Positions 1 to 5,391 of a stretch of DNA of 8,122 nt are shown in pieces; position 1 is the stretch's first letter, and each line of letters starts with the position of its first letter. Source of the DNA: an uncultured Alphaproteobacteria bacterium (GTDB lineage: Bacteria > Pseudomonadota > Alphaproteobacteria > CAKMZR01); assembly GCA_929200455.1 (NCBI GenBank), contig CAKMZR010000066.1:1-8122 (forward strand), given 5' to 3'. The position numbers and the translations under genes are program-made. The notes beneath the pieces were generated by a model, which saw nothing but the letters and a program-made list of their open reading frames with translations, was not told the DNA's origin and did not search any database.

Positions 1-461
1 ACAACACCCAGCCCGCCGTCATGATCATCGGAGGGGCTTCCGTATACCACGAATTTTTACCCCAAGCCGACGAAGTCTATATATCTTATCTCGACCTCGA
101 CGTCACAAAACCTGACTCCCTCTTTCCTCAAAGCAATCTCAAAAATTGGACTCACAAAAAAGATGAAGACTTTGTCTATACACCTCAAAGCTCCTCTCCT
201 CAGGATGTCGCTTTTGCTGTCAAACGCTACCTCTCTCCTCGTATCGCATCTGCACCCCATACGTATCCGCAACATATGCACAACCGCTTAGTCGAATTTT
301 CCCTTGATGTTCCACAAAAAACAAAGTATATTTCCCCGGGTCAGGACATCGTCCAACCGCCGCATGGACAAACCATAGACCGACCAGAACACCGCCGCAT
401 AGATGAAGATCGTATAGATCAGAGTCAGGACGGCATAGGTACAAAAATCAAAATCGCATAG
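1..461 (+). CDS. folA: Dihydrofolate reductase, C-terminal part (5' end outside window), with long C-terminal extension
   Basis: Dihydrofolate reductase reduces dihydrofolate to tetrahydrofolate with NADPH, in the cytoplasm. The frame is open from base 3 and gives 152 visible residues. The family's cofactor-binding stretch MIIGGASVY is at residues 7-15, followed by LPQADEVYIS (19-28), the strand with LFP (40-42) and a Trp at 49. The segment DVAFAVKRYL (68-77) fits the last beta strand of the fold, where most members stop. This frame runs on for about 74 more residues, rich in His, Pro, Asp, Arg and Gln, with no domain I recognise. The extension could be a real tail, or readthrough caused by loss of the normal stop or a frameshift. 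The ATG at base 21 is internal to the fold and is not the start. The stop lies 11 bases before rpmE, which suggests cotranscription. The DHFR assignment is firm; the tail's status is open. Confidence 0.85.
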   Translation, partial: NTQPAVMIIGGASVYHEFLPQADEVYISYLDLDVTKPDSLFPQSNLKNWTHKKDEDFVYTPQSSSPQDVAFAVKRYLSPRIASAPHTYPQHMHNRLVEFSLDVPQKTKYISPGQDIVQPPHGQTIDRPEHRRIDEDRIDQSQDGIGTKIKIA

Positions 462-466
462 GTACA
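433..466. repeat. Short direct repeat spanning the dihydrofolate reductase stop codon
   Basis: The 11-base word gcataggtaca occurs at 433-443 and again at 456-466, with starts 23 bases apart. The second copy contains the dihydrofolate reductase stop codon and runs into the leader just before rpmE. It may be a relic of a small duplication. No function is evident. Confidence 0.45.
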
Positions 467-472
467 GAATCA

Positions 473-703
473 ATGAGAAAAGACATACATCCAGATTACC
501 ACACCATCAATATCCGTATGACAGACGGCTCTTCCTTCACCACACGATCCACATGGGGTAAAGAAGGCGACACGCTCACCCTCGAAATCGACCCCCTCTC
601 CCATCCCGCTTGGACGGGCGGACCCCAAAAGCTTATCGCAGGGGGAAAACTTGAGCGATTCTATCGGCGGTATAACAAGCAAGGCTCTTCCCAGTCTTCA
701 TAG
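473..703 (+). CDS. rpmE: 50S ribosomal protein bL31
   Basis: bL31 is a small protein of the large ribosomal subunit that helps bridge it to the small subunit. The 76-residue product shows almost the whole family signature: MRKDIHPDYH at the start, then MTDGSSF, TRSTWGKEGDTL, LEIDPLSHPAWTGG, and a basic end with KLERFYRRYNK. It has no cysteines, so it is the zinc-free form. The length is normal. The start is fixed by the conserved MRKDIHP. The Shine-Dalgarno sequence is weak, with only AGG about 10 bases upstream. It follows the dihydrofolate reductase by 11 bases on the same strand and converges on the PhaC-like gene, whose end is 75 bases away. The identification is very secure. Confidence 0.97.
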   Translation: MRKDIHPDYHTINIRMTDGSSFTTRSTWGKEGDTLTLEIDPLSHPAWTGGPQKLIAGGKLERFYRRYNKQGSSQSS

Positions 704-726
704 ACCCTCTCTTTGCTGCTTGCCCC

Positions 727-757
727 AACCTGACCTTGTCGCAACCTGCCTTGTCGC
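727..757. repeat. Imperfect tandem duplication between convergent genes
   Basis: Two adjacent copies, aacctgaccttgtcgc (727-742) and aacctgccttgtcgc (743-757), differ by one inserted base. A self-complementary octamer, gtcgcgac, overlaps the end at 753-760. The stretch lies between the convergent ends of rpmE and the PhaC-like gene. I do not see a stem-loop followed by a T run, so I do not call it a terminator. Confidence 0.55.
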
Positions 758-778
758 GACCCCCTGCCTCACAAAATA

Positions 779-1765
779 CTAACAGCGGGAACGTGCGTCT
801 GTAGACCTCACAAGATTCACCGTTTCCTCCCTATAACGACCCATCACCATCCCCAGATGTCCCGTGGGAAGCGTCACAACCTGTACGTCTCCCATACGCT
901 CCAATACCCCCAACGACTGCGACGGGGGCGTCACCTCATCATCCCTTGCCAATACCAACGTACAAGGACAGGCTAGCCTCTCACGTACCACACCCTCACC
1001 TCGCACCGCACCATACAAATCTCCAAAACCAAAAACATGACCACACATACCCCTCACTTCGTCAGACAAACGCTCCGAAAGATCATAACCCTCGGATAAC
1101 CAGTCTTGAACCGCCACAAAACTTCGCATCTCCAAATCTTCCCCAGCTCCCTCGCCAAAACGACGAAATCTCTCCAGACTCAAAACCGCATGGCGACACA
1201 AAAAACCATCCCTTATCGTCGCGTGACGCAAAATACCCCGCGATACCATAAAATCACGCATACCCCCCATAGACGTCAAATCCCACGGAAGCGATAACAA
1301 CACAATACCTCCCACCTCACCTCCCTCGTCCCTCAAACCCGCTCCTAGACTCAAAACACTCCCAAGACAATGACCCACCAACAAAGGTGACTCTCCATAC
1401 GCCTCTCGCAACATACCGCACACACGCAAAAGACGCGCACTGTAATCTTCCAAACCCATCCCCTCCCGCTCCAACAGAGAACATCCCCAGTCCATAAGAA
1501 ATGACGAAAACCCCCCTCCCTCCACACTCCGCATAAAACTCCTCTCCGGCAACAAATCTCCTATCGCACTCCCGTTTATCAAAGACGGCACAAACACCAC
1601 AGGACGCCCACCTCCTCCCTCCTCCTTACGACAAAAAAGTACACTCTCTCCCTCCCGCCACCGCTCCTCATAAACAGGAACCTCTCGGGAAAAACTTTCG
1701 TCCCGATAACGGTACAATCCCGTCATCACACCAGACCACCACGCCCGTGCATCCCCCTCGTCCAT
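779..1765 (-). CDS. PhaC-like alpha/beta hydrolase (possible polyhydroxyalkanoate synthase catalytic subunit)
   Basis: PhaC-type enzymes polymerise hydroxyacyl-CoA into polyester granules using a catalytic cysteine. The 328-residue product carries an alpha/beta hydrolase core with FVPSLIN (58-64), FLMDWG (89-94), and a lipase-box-like GHCLGS (131-136) whose Cys133 sits at the nucleophile position. It also has AVQDWLSEG (218-226), an acid in RDDEVTPP (Asp275 or Asp276), and His303 in TGHLGMV, so a Cys-Asp-His triad is complete. About 330 residues fits the short class III/IV synthases and the alphaproteobacterial PhaC-like hydrolases, not long class I PhaC. The start is uncertain. I chose the ATG at 1765, with GGTGGAG about 11 bases upstream. 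A TTG at 1786 is an alternative, and the open frame continues into the upstream gene without a better start. It lies just downstream of a small PhaE-like gene. The fold is secure; true synthase activity is inferred, and a thioesterase or depolymerase is possible. Confidence 0.8.
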   Translation of the reverse strand: MDEGDARAWWSGVMTGLYRYRDESFSREVPVYEERWREGESVLFCRKEEGGGGRPVVFVPSLINGSAIGDLLPERSFMRSVEGGGFSSFLMDWGCSLLEREGMGLEDYSARLLRVCGMLREAYGESPLLVGHCLGSVLSLGAGLRDEGGEVGGIVLLSLPWDLTSMGGMRDFMVSRGILRHATIRDGFLCRHAVLSLERFRRFGEGAGEDLEMRSFVAVQDWLSEGYDLSERLSDEVRGMCGHVFGFGDLYGAVRGEGVVRERLACPCTLVLARDDEVTPPSQSLGVLERMGDVQVVTLPTGHLGMVMGRYREETVNLVRSTDARSRC

Positions 1766-1799
1766 ATCCAGAAAATCTCCACCCAATCCCTCCTCACCC

Positions 1800-2213
1800 C
1801 TAACCCTTCCGCTCTTCCTCAAGAACTCGGATACGCTCCTCGAGCCGATCGCAGCGTTGCAACAAAGACAGTATAAAACCCATGACAGCATCAGATGGTA
1901 CCGTATGTCGCGTCTCATTCTCGCCTCCCTTCTCTCCTCTTCCCCCCTCCCTAAAACCACCACCCAAACCCAAACCTCCTTTACCCCACCAACCCTCAAG
2001 CATCCGCTCCATCGATTGACGAAACACTTCCATGCTCCCGTCCCGCTCGCGATCCTTCATCCACTCCTGCCAATGGTGCAAAAAACGTGACGCCTTCTCA
2101 GGATCCGTCGCTCGCCACCAATCCCCATATTCCCCTCCTAATCCCCTTGTTCCTTCCTCACTCCCTCGCTCCCCATCACTCCCCTTCTCTCCCCCCGTAC
2201 TCTTTGCCGTCAT
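1800..2213 (-). CDS. Small acidic protein with C-terminal coiled coil, possibly a PhaE-type synthase subunit
   Basis: This 137-residue protein has no domain I recognise with certainty. It opens with a low-complexity region rich in Gly, Glu, Ser and Lys (about 1-30). A tryptophan-rich amphipathic segment follows: DWWRATDPEK (31-40), FLHHWQEWMKD (44-54) and MERMLEGWW (68-76). A second Gly-rich linker covers 78-100. The end is SDAVMGFILSLL (107-118), then a heptad-like helix, RLEERIRVLEEERK (123-136). A Trp/Phe-rich middle with a terminal coiled coil is what PhaE and PhaR partners of short PhaC enzymes look like, and the next gene is PhaC-like, so a granule or synthase partner role is inferred. 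The start is the ATG at 2213, with GGAGG 8 bases upstream. The open frame extends upstream into the antisense of the tRNA, which is not coding. A 15-G run abuts the ribosome binding site. The biased composition partly reflects the G-rich strand. Confidence 0.6.
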   Translation of the reverse strand: MTAKSTGGEKGSDGERGSEEGTRGLGGEYGDWWRATDPEKASRFLHHWQEWMKDRERDGSMEVFRQSMERMLEGWWGKGGLGLGGGFREGGRGEKGGENETRHTVPSDAVMGFILSLLQRCDRLEERIRVLEEERKG

Positions 2214-2221
2214 CTCATGTA

Positions 2222-2226
2222 CCTCC
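2222..2226 (-). promoter_or_regulatory. Ribosome binding site of the PhaE-like gene, fused to a poly-G run
   Basis: GGAGG on the - strand ends 8 bases before the ATG at 2213 and decides that start. Its first two G are the last two of the 15-G run, so slippage in the run would leave this core intact while changing the sequence just upstream. Confidence 0.65.
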
Positions 2227-2239
2227 CCCCCCCCCCCCC
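2225..2239 (-). repeat. Homopolymer run of 15 G (C on + strand)
   Basis: Fifteen consecutive C on the + strand are flanked by CCT on the left and TCCCC on the right, so the - strand reads GGGGA, 15 G, AGG. It lies between the tRNA-Pro 3' end and the PhaE-like start codon, inside the untranslated leader. Runs of this length are prone to slipped-strand mispairing and to sequencing error. Confidence 0.95.
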
Positions 2240-2256
2240 TCCCCAAAATAATAAAA

Positions 2257-2333
2257 TGGTCGGAACGGCAGGATTCGAACCTGCGGCCCCTTGACCCCCA
2301 GTCAAGTGCGCTACCAGACTGCGCCACGTTCCG
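2257..2333 (-). tRNA. tRNA-Pro, anticodon GGG
   Basis: The - strand folds into a full 77-base cloverleaf. The acceptor stem CGGAACG pairs with CGTTCCG, the D arm is GCGC-AGTCTGGTA-GCGC, the anticodon stem CTTGA pairs with TCAAG, and the T arm is GCAGG-TTCGAAT-CCTGC. The seven-base anticodon loop is CTGGGGG, so U33 is followed by anticodon GGG, which reads CCC and CCU. The discriminator is A and the CCA end is encoded. It lies 19 bases after the MerR-type gene on the same strand. A T-rich stretch (TTTTATTATTTT) directly follows the CCA. Confidence 0.97.
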
Positions 2334-2352
2334 CCTTCACACACACCTCACT

Positions 2353-2703
2353 CTACACCAAAACCAAACGCTTCCGCAATTTTAATATCCGATCACGCAT
2401 ATCTTTCGACAACAACAAGCCAACACCATCACCCCCTCGAACCCCCTCCTCCTCTCCACCATCCTTCAACAATACCTTCACACCCCGCAAACTATAACCC
2501 TCGTGCGATAACTTGCCATGCACATAACGCAAAAACTCACAATCCTTCTCGCTGTAATAACGACGTCCCGACACACGCTTCACCTTCCGCAATTCCGAAA
2601 AATGACGCTCCCACGAACGCAAAACATGACTCCCCACTCCCAACCACTCCGAGACCTCCCCTATCGTGCGGTATGCTCCCAACGCCTTACCCTCTCCCTT
2701 CAT
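2353..2703 (-). CDS. MerR-family transcriptional regulator
   Basis: This is a DNA-binding regulator of the short alphaproteobacterial MerR type found after ihfA. Its target is unknown. The 116-residue product has a winged-helix domain: YRTIGEVSEWLGV (11-23) followed by HVLRSWERHF (26-35) as the helix-turn-helix, the wing SGRRYYSEKD (45-54), and a second helical pair, EFLRYVHGKL to GYSLRGVKVLL (56-79). A short Gly/Glu-rich linker and a basic tail, RDRILKLRKR (103-112), follow. No metal-binding cysteine pattern is present; the only Cys is residue 55, so metal sensing is unlikely. The start ATG at 2703 overlaps the ihfA stop by four bases (ATGA), with GGAG 8 bases upstream, which indicates translational coupling. 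The tRNA-Pro follows directly. Confidence 0.9.
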   Translation of the reverse strand: MKGEGKALGAYRTIGEVSEWLGVGSHVLRSWERHFSELRKVKRVSGRRYYSEKDCEFLRYVHGKLSHEGYSLRGVKVLLKDGGEEEGVRGGDGVGLLLSKDMRDRILKLRKRLVLV

Positions 2704-3002
2704 AGCCCCCTCTCCACCCTCTCGCGCAAGGACTCACTGCTCTTAAACTGTATCACATACCTCTCCCCTATCTCCGTCGCCTGACCCGTACGCAAATTCA
2801 TTCCCTTGCGGGGGCGACGCTTGTACACATTAAAACTCGCAAATGACGTCAACCTCAAAGACTCCAAACTTCCCAAACAATCCCTCATCTCATCTATCAC
2901 ATCCCCCACAAGCTTGTGGGCCAATACCTGAGAAAAGCCCATCTCCTCCACAACCCTATGCGACAAATCCTCCCGCGTCACCGTCTTCACCTTCTTATCC
3001 AC
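2700..3002 (-). CDS. ihfA: Integration host factor alpha-like DNA-bending protein (HU/IHF family)
   Basis: HU/IHF proteins are small dimers that bend DNA and organise the nucleoid; IHF is the heterodimer of alpha and beta chains. The 100-residue product keeps the family layout: an N-terminal helical part, VTREDLSHRVVEEMGFSQ (8-25), the LTSFASFNVYKRR strands (51-63), the DNA-binding arm (about 64-79) and RYVIQFKSSESLRERV (81-96). In the arm, the usual Gly-Arg-Asn-Pro-x-Thr-Gly reads GMNLRTG (67-73), so the intercalating Pro is Leu70 and the preceding Arg is Met68. FASF replaces the common FGxF. The assignment to alpha rather than beta or HU rests on the following MerR gene and tRNA-Pro. I chose the GTG at 3002, which has GGAG at 3009-3012 six bases upstream. 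The ATG at 3008 sits directly on that site, and one at 3029 would overlap metK. Confidence 0.85.
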   Translation of the reverse strand: MDKKVKTVTREDLSHRVVEEMGFSQVLAHKLVGDVIDEMRDCLGSLESLRLTSFASFNVYKRRPRKGMNLRTGQATEIGERYVIQFKSSESLRERVERGL

Positions 3003-3012
3003 ACTCATCTCC

Positions 3013-4203
3013 TCAGCACCCCGCCGCACTCAACCGCTTCTCAACGCCACACAGCCTACACAAGGACTCCTCAAGATCACACAACTCCCACGAAAAAGAC
3101 CCGTCCGAACCCACTTCACGACCAAAATGACCAAAAGAAGACGTCCGACCATAAAACGCACGATCAAGTCCAAGACGCGCACGTATGCCCAAAGGTCGCC
3201 AATCTATCACCTCCCCTATACTCTTTTGCAAAACCTCCTTGTCCACACGCTCACTGCCCGCACAATCCACATACAACGCCAGCGGCTCCGCCTTGCCTAT
3301 CGCATAAGCCACCTGAATCAAACAACGACGCGCAAGACCCGCTTCCACCACATTCTTCGCCACATAACGTGCCGCATACGCCGCCGACCTATCCACCTTG
3401 CTCGAATCCTTCCCGGAAAAAGCTCCCCCACCATGGGGTGCCGCCCCTCCATAAGTATCCACCACGATCTTACGTCCCGTAAGACCCGCATCACACGCAG
3501 GACCCCCACTCACAAAACGACCCGTCGGATTAAAATGTAACGTCGTGTCACTCCCCAACCAACCCTCAGGAACACTCTCCCGCAAAATCTCTCGCAACAT
3601 CTCTCCCACACGCGACTCACTCAAAGACTCTTCGTGCAAAGACGACATCACCGCCGTATGAACACCACACGGCTCCCCATTCTCGTAACGAAGAGTCAAC
3701 TGCACCTTCGCGTCAGGACCAAAGCCACTCCCCCTCTCGCTTTTCCGAAAATCTCGCAAATTCTCCATCGCACGGTGACAGTAATAAATCGGGGCAGGCA
3801 TCAAAACTTCCGTCTCATCACACGCAAATCCAAACATAATACCCTGATCTCCCGCTCCCCCCACATCAACTCCTTGTGCAATGTCTCCAGATTGAGCCTG
3901 AATCTCTACTCCCACCTCCAAAGTCCGCCAATCAAAACCATCACTCTCATAGCCTATCTCGCGCACCACATCGCGCACTTTAGACTCTATATCATCGCGA
4001 CTCGCCACCGTACCACTCGTCACCTCTCCCACCACCATCACACGATCCTTCGTCACCATCGTCTCCACCGCCACTCGGGACTTTCCATCTCCAGACAAAT
4101 ACATGTCCAAAATACCGTCAGATATCGCATCACAAACCTTGTCCGGATGACCGTCAGATACCGACTCACTCGTAAATAAATAAGAACCTTTCGCTTTCCA
4201 CAT
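3013..4203 (-). CDS. metK: S-adenosylmethionine synthetase
   Basis: MetK makes S-adenosylmethionine from methionine and ATP in the cytoplasm, supplying methyl groups and polyamine precursors. The 396-residue product is full length and contains the conserved blocks: SYLFTSESVSDGHPDKVCD near the start (His19 and Asp21), the ATP motif GAGDQG (116-121), DAGLTGRKIVVDTYGG (238-252), GGGAFSGKDSSKVDRSAAY (258-276) and LDRAFYGRTSSFGHFGRE (346-363). One usually fixed position differs: GGPxGD reads GGPACD, with Cys237 in place of Gly. The start ATG at 4203 is followed by the family's typical N-terminus, with AAGGA 10 bases upstream. It lies 74 bases after lptG, the largest gap in the - strand block, so an own promoter there is possible, though I see no clear -35/-10 pair. 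It is followed 10 bases later by ihfA. Confidence 0.97.
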   Translation of the reverse strand: MWKAKGSYLFTSESVSDGHPDKVCDAISDGILDMYLSGDGKSRVAVETMVTKDRVMVVGEVTSGTVASRDDIESKVRDVVREIGYESDGFDWRTLEVGVEIQAQSGDIAQGVDVGGAGDQGIMFGFACDETEVLMPAPIYYCHRAMENLRDFRKSERGSGFGPDAKVQLTLRYENGEPCGVHTAVMSSLHEESLSESRVGEMLREILRESVPEGWLGSDTTLHFNPTGRFVSGGPACDAGLTGRKIVVDTYGGAAPHGGGAFSGKDSSKVDRSAAYAARYVAKNVVEAGLARRCLIQVAYAIGKAEPLALYVDCAGSERVDKEVLQKSIGEVIDWRPLGIRARLGLDRAFYGRTSSFGHFGREVGSDGSFSWELCDLEESLCRLCGVEKRLSAAGC

Positions 4204-4277
4204 CTCTCTCTTATCCTTCTCTCATCTCTTCTACTCTTTATCTCGTCCTCGCCAACCCCAAAATACAACCTCCCTCA
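4204..4277 (-). other. Purine-rich intergenic leader before metK
   Basis: These 74 bases are the longest gap in the - strand gene block. On the coding strand they are dominated by A and G, with repeated GAGA/AGAG words up to the metK start. I see no SAM riboswitch-like fold, no clear terminator hairpin for lptG and no standard promoter with good spacing. A TTGTAT and a downstream GATAAA are about 20 bases apart, too far to claim as a promoter. Confidence 0.4.
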
Positions 4278-5387
4278 TCACGTCTCATAATAACGCAACA
4301 AAAGACCAAAAGACAATAAACACACCACCACAGGCAAAAACCATGCACTCAACCACGCAGGAAGAATTCCCGCCTGTGCCATAAACGACAATACCTTAAA
4401 AACAAAAAATAATGCCACAGAAAAAATCAAACTTATCGTCACAACACGAATCACTCCCCCTCCTCGATGACTCAAACCAGACGACAAAACCATACCACTC
4501 ATCACACTGCCCCACAAAAATAACGGCAAGGACCACAACAAATAATAACGTCGCTCCTCCCTCGCCACATCAAATCCTATACTCTTCGCCTCCTCTATGT
4601 AATCTCCCAAGTCAAAAAATGAACGGCGGTAATAATCCAAATCCCCCCGCGACAACTCATCCAGTGAAGGCATGTGCGTCAAAAACACAAACGGAACCTC
4701 CTCTATCCCTTCCCGACCACTCCGAACCCTCGTCACCCCCAACAACTGCCACGTATGACCACTCACCAATCCCCTCTCCGCATACACCGTCTTCAAAAGC
4801 CTCTTCTCCTCATCAAACGTCACTATCTGTACACCCCCGCTTATCCGACCACTTTGTCCGTCCAAACCCTCCACACGAGTCACCAAATAATTTCCTCCCT
4901 CATGACGCAAGTGAAACCACAATACATGATCTTTATTGTACACTTCTCCCCCTCCCTGAACATTCCCAGACTGATAAAGACGAAGAATGTCTACATGACG
5001 GTTGTACATCAACGTCGAAAGAGGATTAAGAAACAACATCACCACAAGACCCAACAATCCAAACGTAAAAAAAGGTCCCAACAAAAACATCCACAACGAC
5101 AAACCATAACCCTGAATCACCAAAAATATTCGACTCCGCACCAAAGATATCGTCGCAAGCGTACTCCCCATCAAAACCACGATCGGCAACATCTCTATCA
5201 TCACAAGCTCAGGCAAGCGGAACAAACTCAAAAGCATAACCTCAGATGTCGGGATCGATAAAGACGAGGTCTCGCGAACCATGTATACAAGATCTCCCAA
5301 AAATACGATCACCGCTATCAACAAAAAAGCGACAAAACTCGACCACAGGTATGTCCGCGACAAAAAAATCGGAATCAACATCGCCAT
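4278..5387 (-). CDS. lptG: LPS export permease subunit LptG
   Basis: LptG pairs with LptF in the inner membrane and, with the LptB ATPase, extracts lipopolysaccharide and passes it to the periplasmic bridge. The 369-residue product has the YjgP/YjgQ layout. Three N-terminal membrane helices lie near 14-36, 58-82 and 98-121, then a periplasmic beta domain (about 130-275), then three C-terminal helices (283-302, 313-334, 342-364). LPELVMIEMLP (58-68) and FFDLGDYIEEAKSIGFD (257-273) fit the family. The coupling-helix glutamate, eight residues before the Gly of the xSG motif, is Ile87 here. I chose the ATG at 5387, which begins 4 bases after the lptF stop and has GGAGG 11 bases upstream. Starts at 5381 and, overlapping lptF, farther upstream are possible. 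Assignment as LptG rather than a second LptF rests on order and C-terminal similarity. Confidence 0.88.
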   Translation of the reverse strand: MAMLIPIFLSRTYLWSSFVAFLLIAVIVFLGDLVYMVRETSSLSIPTSEVMLLSLFRLPELVMIEMLPIVVLMGSTLATISLVRSRIFLVIQGYGLSLWMFLLGPFFTFGLLGLVVMLFLNPLSTLMYNRHVDILRLYQSGNVQGGGEVYNKDHVLWFHLRHEGGNYLVTRVEGLDGQSGRISGGVQIVTFDEEKRLLKTVYAERGLVSGHTWQLLGVTRVRSGREGIEEVPFVFLTHMPSLDELSRGDLDYYRRSFFDLGDYIEEAKSIGFDVAREERRYYLLWSLPLFLWGSVMSGMVLSSGLSHRGGGVIRVVTISLIFSVALFFVFKVLSFMAQAGILPAWLSAWFLPVVVCLLSFGLLLRYYET

Positions 5388-5391
5388 AACC

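Noticed and set aside
288..473. Hydrophobic 61-residue open frame on the - strand, opposite the dihydrofolate reductase tail
   Set aside because: It starts with TTG, has no clear ribosome binding site and matches no family I know. Hydrophobic frames often arise opposite charged coding sequence. It is mentioned under the tail finding only as an alternative.
1766..1999. N-terminal extension of the PhaC-like frame into the upstream gene
   Set aside because: It would overlap the PhaE-like gene by about 200 bases, and its sequence does not resemble the family. Starts at 1765 or 1786 explain the protein better.
2214..2327. Upstream extension of the PhaE-like frame, starting MAQSGSALDWGSRGRRFESC
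   Set aside because: This is the well-known false peptide obtained by translating a tRNA gene. The region is the tRNA-Pro and its flank, and a good ribosome binding site marks the ATG at 2213.
2843..3540. Long + strand open frames opposite metK and ihfA
   Set aside because: They are rich in Pro, His, Thr and Ser, as expected for the C-rich complement of G-rich genes, and match no family. The - strand genes are certain.
4204..4277. SAM riboswitch before metK
   Set aside because: The gap is only 74 bases, purine-rich and low in complexity, with no set of pairing stems that fits a SAM-sensing fold.
4412..5261. Long + strand open frames opposite lptG
   Set aside because: Composition and lack of motifs mark them as shadows of lptG. 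The LptG membrane layout is clear on the other strand.
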